Shown: in pieces, positions 61,256-64,000 of the stretch
Numbering within the stretch: the stretch's first letter is position 1
How the letters are laid out: the number at the start of each line of letters is the position of its first letter
Origin: Anaerolineales bacterium
GTDB lineage: Bacteria > Chloroflexota > Anaerolineae > 4572-78 > J111
DNA length: 64,000 nucleotides
Reading direction: 5' to 3'
Assembly: GCA_020634935.1 (NCBI GenBank)
Contig: JACKAT010000026.1
Location: forward strand, 1 to 64,000
Translations under genes and position numbers: made by a program
Notes under the pieces: model-generated
The model's input: the letters and a program-made list of their open reading frames with translations, nothing else
Databases searched by the model: none
What the model was told of the DNA's origin: nothing

Positions 61256-63313
61256 ATGAAAAAATCAAGCATTATCATAACTCTATTACTACTGATCCTA
61301 ACCACCAGTTCCGCCCTGGCCCAAGCGCCCGAAGGCGAGGAGTACATTATTCAACCCGGCGATACGCTCAACAAAATCGCCGAAGCGGCTTACGGCGACG
61401 GCTCGTTTTACCCCGGCATCGTCGATGCCACCAACGCCAAAGCCGACGAAGATGACACCTTTACCGTCATCCAAAACCCCAATCTCATTGTACCCGGCCA
61501 AAAGCTGTGGCTTCCCACGCTGGCAGAAGCCGCAACAACCGATACAATCCCGGAGGATGAAGTGACCACACCCACCACGCCGATGCCCGATATTGCCGAT
61601 TATCCCCACCTTCAGCAGGCCGGGAAATTTTTCGAAGAAACCGTGCTGCCGGTCGTTGTCGCCGACTGCCTGGATGCAGTCGACGGCACCCGAGAATTCC
61701 CCCTGGCCGAGCCGGACTACACCAGCAAGCAGACCCGCGACCTCAGCCCCTTTGAAACCGCCCTGGCCGATCTGACCCCGGAGCGAACGGCGGAACTGGA
61801 CGGCCTGGTCTTAGGCACAACCATCCCGGAGCTGCAAACCCTGCTCGATGCCGGCGACCTGACCTCGGAAGAGCTGGTCATCTACTATGTGGATCGCATC
61901 CAACGCTACGACATCGACAAACTGAACTCGGTGATGGAGCTGAACCCCGAGGCGCTGGACATCGCCCGCACCCTGGATGAAGAACGGGCTGCCGGAACCG
62001 TTCAGGGGCCGCTGCACGGTATTCCCGTTCTCTTGAAGGATAACATCGCCACCGGCGACCAAATGCACACCACCGCCGGAGCCGCCGCCATGCAAGATTG
62101 GGTGGCCGACCGGGATGCGTTCCTGGTGCAGCAAATCCGCGACGCGGGCGGGATTATTATGGGTAAAGCCAACCTGTCGGAGTGGGCCAATTATATGGAC
62201 CCCTGCATGCCCAGCGGTTTCAGCGCCGTTGGCGGTCAAACCCGCCATCCTTACGGCCCGTTCGATCCGCTCGGCTCTAGCAGCGGCTCGGCGGTCTCGG
62301 CGGCGGCTAACCTGACCACGGTCAGCGTTGGCTCCGAGACCTCCGGTTCACTCATTCAACCTTCCCGAGTCAACAGCCTGGTCGGAATGCGCCCCAGCCA
62401 GGGTCTGATTAGCCGGGATTACGTCGTACCGCTGGGAGCCAACCTGGATACCCCCGGCCCGATGGGTCGCTCAGTGACGGACATCGCCATTCTGCTCAAC
62501 GCTATGACCGGCGTTGACCCCAACGACCCCAAAACCAGCGATGCCGCAGCCCTGGCCGGCGCCGACTTTACACAATATCTCGACCTTGAGCGGGCCAAAG
62601 AACTGAAGGTCGGCGTCGTCATGTTTGAACAGAGAATTAAGACGGCCAAAGAAGCGGTCGAAGCAAGCCTGGGACAAACCTTATCTGAGGACGAAGTAAA
62701 AGCATTTACGTCTGTATGGGTTGAGGGCAGCCCGTTCCAGGCCATCGAGGCGTTAGAGTCACAGGGTATTGAGGTTGTTCAGATTATGGAGGCGGATTTG
62801 CCACCCTCTGTTGATACCGCCCAGCCGCAGTTGAACTATGGCTTCCAGGACGATTTCAAGACCTTCGCCGCGGGCCTGGGCGCACCGGCCCCGGTCGCTA
62901 CTTTGGCCGAGGTAGTGGCCTTTAACGACGAAGATATGGCCAACCGCGCTCCTTACAACGACCGTTTTGTGAAATGGTCGGTCGAAACGGAGCTGACCGC
63001 CGCAGACCAGGCCCAGATTGTGGCCGAAGCGCAAGCCTACGCCGAAGCCTGGATGACCTCGCTTGTGGAAACATACGATGTCGATGTTTTGATTGCCGGG
63101 ACACTCTACGCCGGCAATGCCGGTGCTGCCGGTGTCCCCGCGCTGACCATTCCGGCTGGTCTGGATGCTACCGGCAAGCCCAGCGGCATTATCGTTACCG
63201 GCCCCTATCTCTCAGACCCGGATTTGCTGGCCGTAGGCTACGCCCTGGAGCAGGCTCTCCAGGGCCGGGTTGAGCCGGATTTGGACACGGTCATCAGTAC
63301 GTTCCCGCAATGA
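61256..63313 (+). CDS. Secreted LysM-amidase signature hydrolase
   Basis: 685 aa from the ATG with GAGGAGAAGG upstream. Signal peptide (IIITLLLLILTTSSALAQ), LysM-like domain (IIQPGDTLNKIAEAAYGDGS onward, about 30-90), then an amidase-signature domain with catalytic Lys261 (LLKDNIATGD), the Ser-rich GSSSGSAVSAAA and nucleophile Ser365 (ETSGSLIQPS). Such enzymes hydrolyse amides. The LysM suggests a cell-wall or extracellular setting. It shares its N-terminus with 56033-58168 and 63705 onward. Confidence 0.9.
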   Translation: MKKSSIIITLLLLILTTSSALAQAPEGEEYIIQPGDTLNKIAEAAYGDGSFYPGIVDATNAKADEDDTFTVIQNPNLIVPGQKLWLPTLAEAATTDTIPEDEVTTPTTPMPDIADYPHLQQAGKFFEETVLPVVVADCLDAVDGTREFPLAEPDYTSKQTRDLSPFETALADLTPERTAELDGLVLGTTIPELQTLLDAGDLTSEELVIYYVDRIQRYDIDKLNSVMELNPEALDIARTLDEERAAGTVQGPLHGIPVLLKDNIATGDQMHTTAGAAAMQDWVADRDAFLVQQIRDAGGIIMGKANLSEWANYMDPCMPSGFSAVGGQTRHPYGPFDPLGSSSGSAVSAAANLTTVSVGSETSGSLIQPSRVNSLVGMRPSQGLISRDYVVPLGANLDTPGPMGRSVTDIAILLNAMTGVDPNDPKTSDAAALAGADFTQYLDLERAKELKVGVVMFEQRIKTAKEAVEASLGQTLSEDEVKAFTSVWVEGSPFQAIEALESQGIEVVQIMEADLPPSVDTAQPQLNYGFQDDFKTFAAGLGAPAPVATLAEVVAFNDEDMANRAPYNDRFVKWSVETELTAADQAQIVAEAQAYAEAWMTSLVETYDVDVLIAGTLYAGNAGAAGVPALTIPAGLDATGKPSGIIVTGPYLSDPDLLAVGYALEQALQGRVEPDLDTVISTFPQ

Positions 63314-63347
63314 ACCTGGTCCGGTTATCGTGCGGTCGAGGGGGATA

Positions 63348-63495
63348 TCACTGCCAGTGATCGGGTCGAGTCATTGCCAGTGATCGGGTCGAGTCATTGC
63401 CAGTGATCGGGTCGAGTCACTGCCAATGATCGGATCGAGTCATTGCCAGTGATCGGATCGAGTCACTGCCAATGATCGGATCGAGTCACTGGCAG
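63348..63495. repeat. Tandem repeat, about 6.4 x 23 bp
   Basis: Units TCACTGCCAGTGATCGGGTC plus GAG from 63348, each with the palindrome CACTGCCAGTG (later copies CACTGCCAATG or CATTGCCAGTG). It directly follows the amidase gene. Confidence 0.94.
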
Positions 63496-63517
63496 TGGGC
63501 AAAGTGACAACTGCAAT

Positions 63518-63683
63518 CATGTCACTTCGCAGCGCAGCGGAGAAGTCCCTATAGTGCTACAAGCATTGAGGTGGTGGCTGGCATCAAGGCCTGTCCGAAG
63601 TGAGATATCTTGAGTGTACCAACCGGACTGATGGTTTATCCAACCAACTGAGGGATTTCTCCGCTATCGCTACGAAATGACAC
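63518..63683. repeat. Inverted element, CATTTCG...GGAGAAATCCCT family
   Basis: CATGTCACTTCGCAGCGCAG with CGGAGAAGTCCCT faces AGGGATTTCTCCGC and GCTACGAAATGACA. Same family as 43998-44164. Confidence 0.9.
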
Positions 63684-63704
63684 TATTCAAAAAAGGAGAA
63701 AACA

Positions 63705-64000
63705 ATGAAAAAATCAATCTTAATCATTACCCTGTTTCTGCTGGCCCTCACGGCCGGCACCACTCTGGCCCAAGCCCCCAAGGGCAAAGAATACATTGTT
63801 CAAGCCGATGACTGGCTTAGCACCATCGCCGAAAAGGAATATGGCGATCCGCTGGCCTACCCGGCCATCATGGCAGCGACCAACGCCAAAGCCGCCGAAG
63901 ATGAGAGTTTCACCGTCATCGATGATCCCAGCCTCATTGAGGCAGGGCAGAAGCTATGGATTCCGGCGGAGGCCACCTTGATGGCGGAGGGCGTCAGCTC
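63705..64000 (+). CDS. Secreted LysM protein, 3' end beyond window
   Basis: First 98 codons only. AAAAGGAG precedes the ATG. Signal peptide (LIITLFLLALTAGTTLAQ), then a LysM-like domain (VQADDWLSTIAEKEYGDPLA onward). N-terminus nearly the same as in the 56.0 and 61.3 kb genes, so the rest is probably another exported enzyme. Its nature cannot be seen. Confidence 0.88.
   Translation, partial: MKKSILIITLFLLALTAGTTLAQAPKGKEYIVQADDWLSTIAEKEYGDPLAYPAIMAATNAKAAEDESFTVIDDPSLIEAGQKLWIPAEATLMAEGVS

Overview
The window most resembles a chromosomal segment of a filamentous or Anaerolineae/Caldilineae-like Chloroflexota bacterium. This is inferred from gene style, not from a marker gene: a large TPR/PAS/GAF NarL-type histidine kinase, a SARP-like BTAD/AAA regulator, secreted LysM proteins, Thr-Pro-Asn ('TNTP/TATP') stalks, pentapeptide-repeat proteins, and spacers full of palindromes and short tandem repeats. 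No rRNA, tRNA, CRISPR array, transposase or phage gene was seen.

Layout. 0.1-5.3 kb: membrane Ser/Thr kinase, Yip1-like membrane protein, secreted LysM/META protein. 5.4-10.7 kb: histidine kinase and NarL-type regulator, a stand-alone receiver, a GlsB-like peptide, then an OmpR-type regulator split into a wHTH gene and a degenerate receiver gene. These overlap a 1145-aa SF2 helicase, which is followed by a membrane-embedded subtilase (to 16.65 kb). 16.7-22.3 kb: YoeB-type toxin/antitoxin, small membrane proteins, SRPBCC protein, YihY/BrkB protein, APC permease. 22.7-38.2 kb: the most notable region (below). 38.3-39.0 kb: PIN toxin/antitoxin. 39.6-45.9 kb: a complete minus-strand oligopeptide ABC importer (SBP, two permeases, two ATPases). 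46.1-50.8 kb: TPR-PAS-GAF histidine kinase plus NarL-type regulator. 51.9-53.7 kb: cell-surface TNTP-stalk protein. 53.9-55.5 kb: a degenerate receiver and an unknown protein. 56-64 kb: a row of secreted hydrolases (LysM-alpha/beta hydrolase, META-like/alpha/beta hydrolase, LysM-amidase, and a LysM protein cut by the window edge).

Core system. A SARP-like regulator (22.7 kb) precedes a peptide-export set: a small HlyD-like adaptor, a C39-peptidase/ABC transporter and a second ABC permease/ATPase, the arrangement of NHLP-type bacteriocin exporters. Between and beyond these lie at least eight short ORFs, most missed by length cut-offs. They share a short N-terminal motif of the form [L/M/V]-[K/R]-[V/L]-[K/R]-T-x-[L/I/V]-[K/T]-[A/S]-G followed by very different C-terminal parts: Cys-rich, Trp-rich, His/Asn-rich, Gly-rich, and one glutaredoxin-like domain. 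The motif ends in Ala/Ser-Gly, as expected at a C39 double-glycine-type cleavage site. Three promoters (24.83 kb +, 30.49 kb +, 30.47 kb -) carry the same direct repeat: two GTCAC-type heptamers at 11-bp periodicity, exactly 8 bp upstream of a -10 box, which is the classic SARP operator geometry. I infer a SARP-controlled regulon of diverse exported peptides with a common short leader. No RiPP-modifying enzyme (LanM, YcaO, radical SAM) is visible.

The intergenic DNA is itself unusual. It holds six tandem-repeat arrays of unrelated unit sequence, several dispersed hairpin element families, a four-unit array that copies a ribosome-binding-site/ATGAAAA leader, and a small inverted-repeat insertion inside another repeat.
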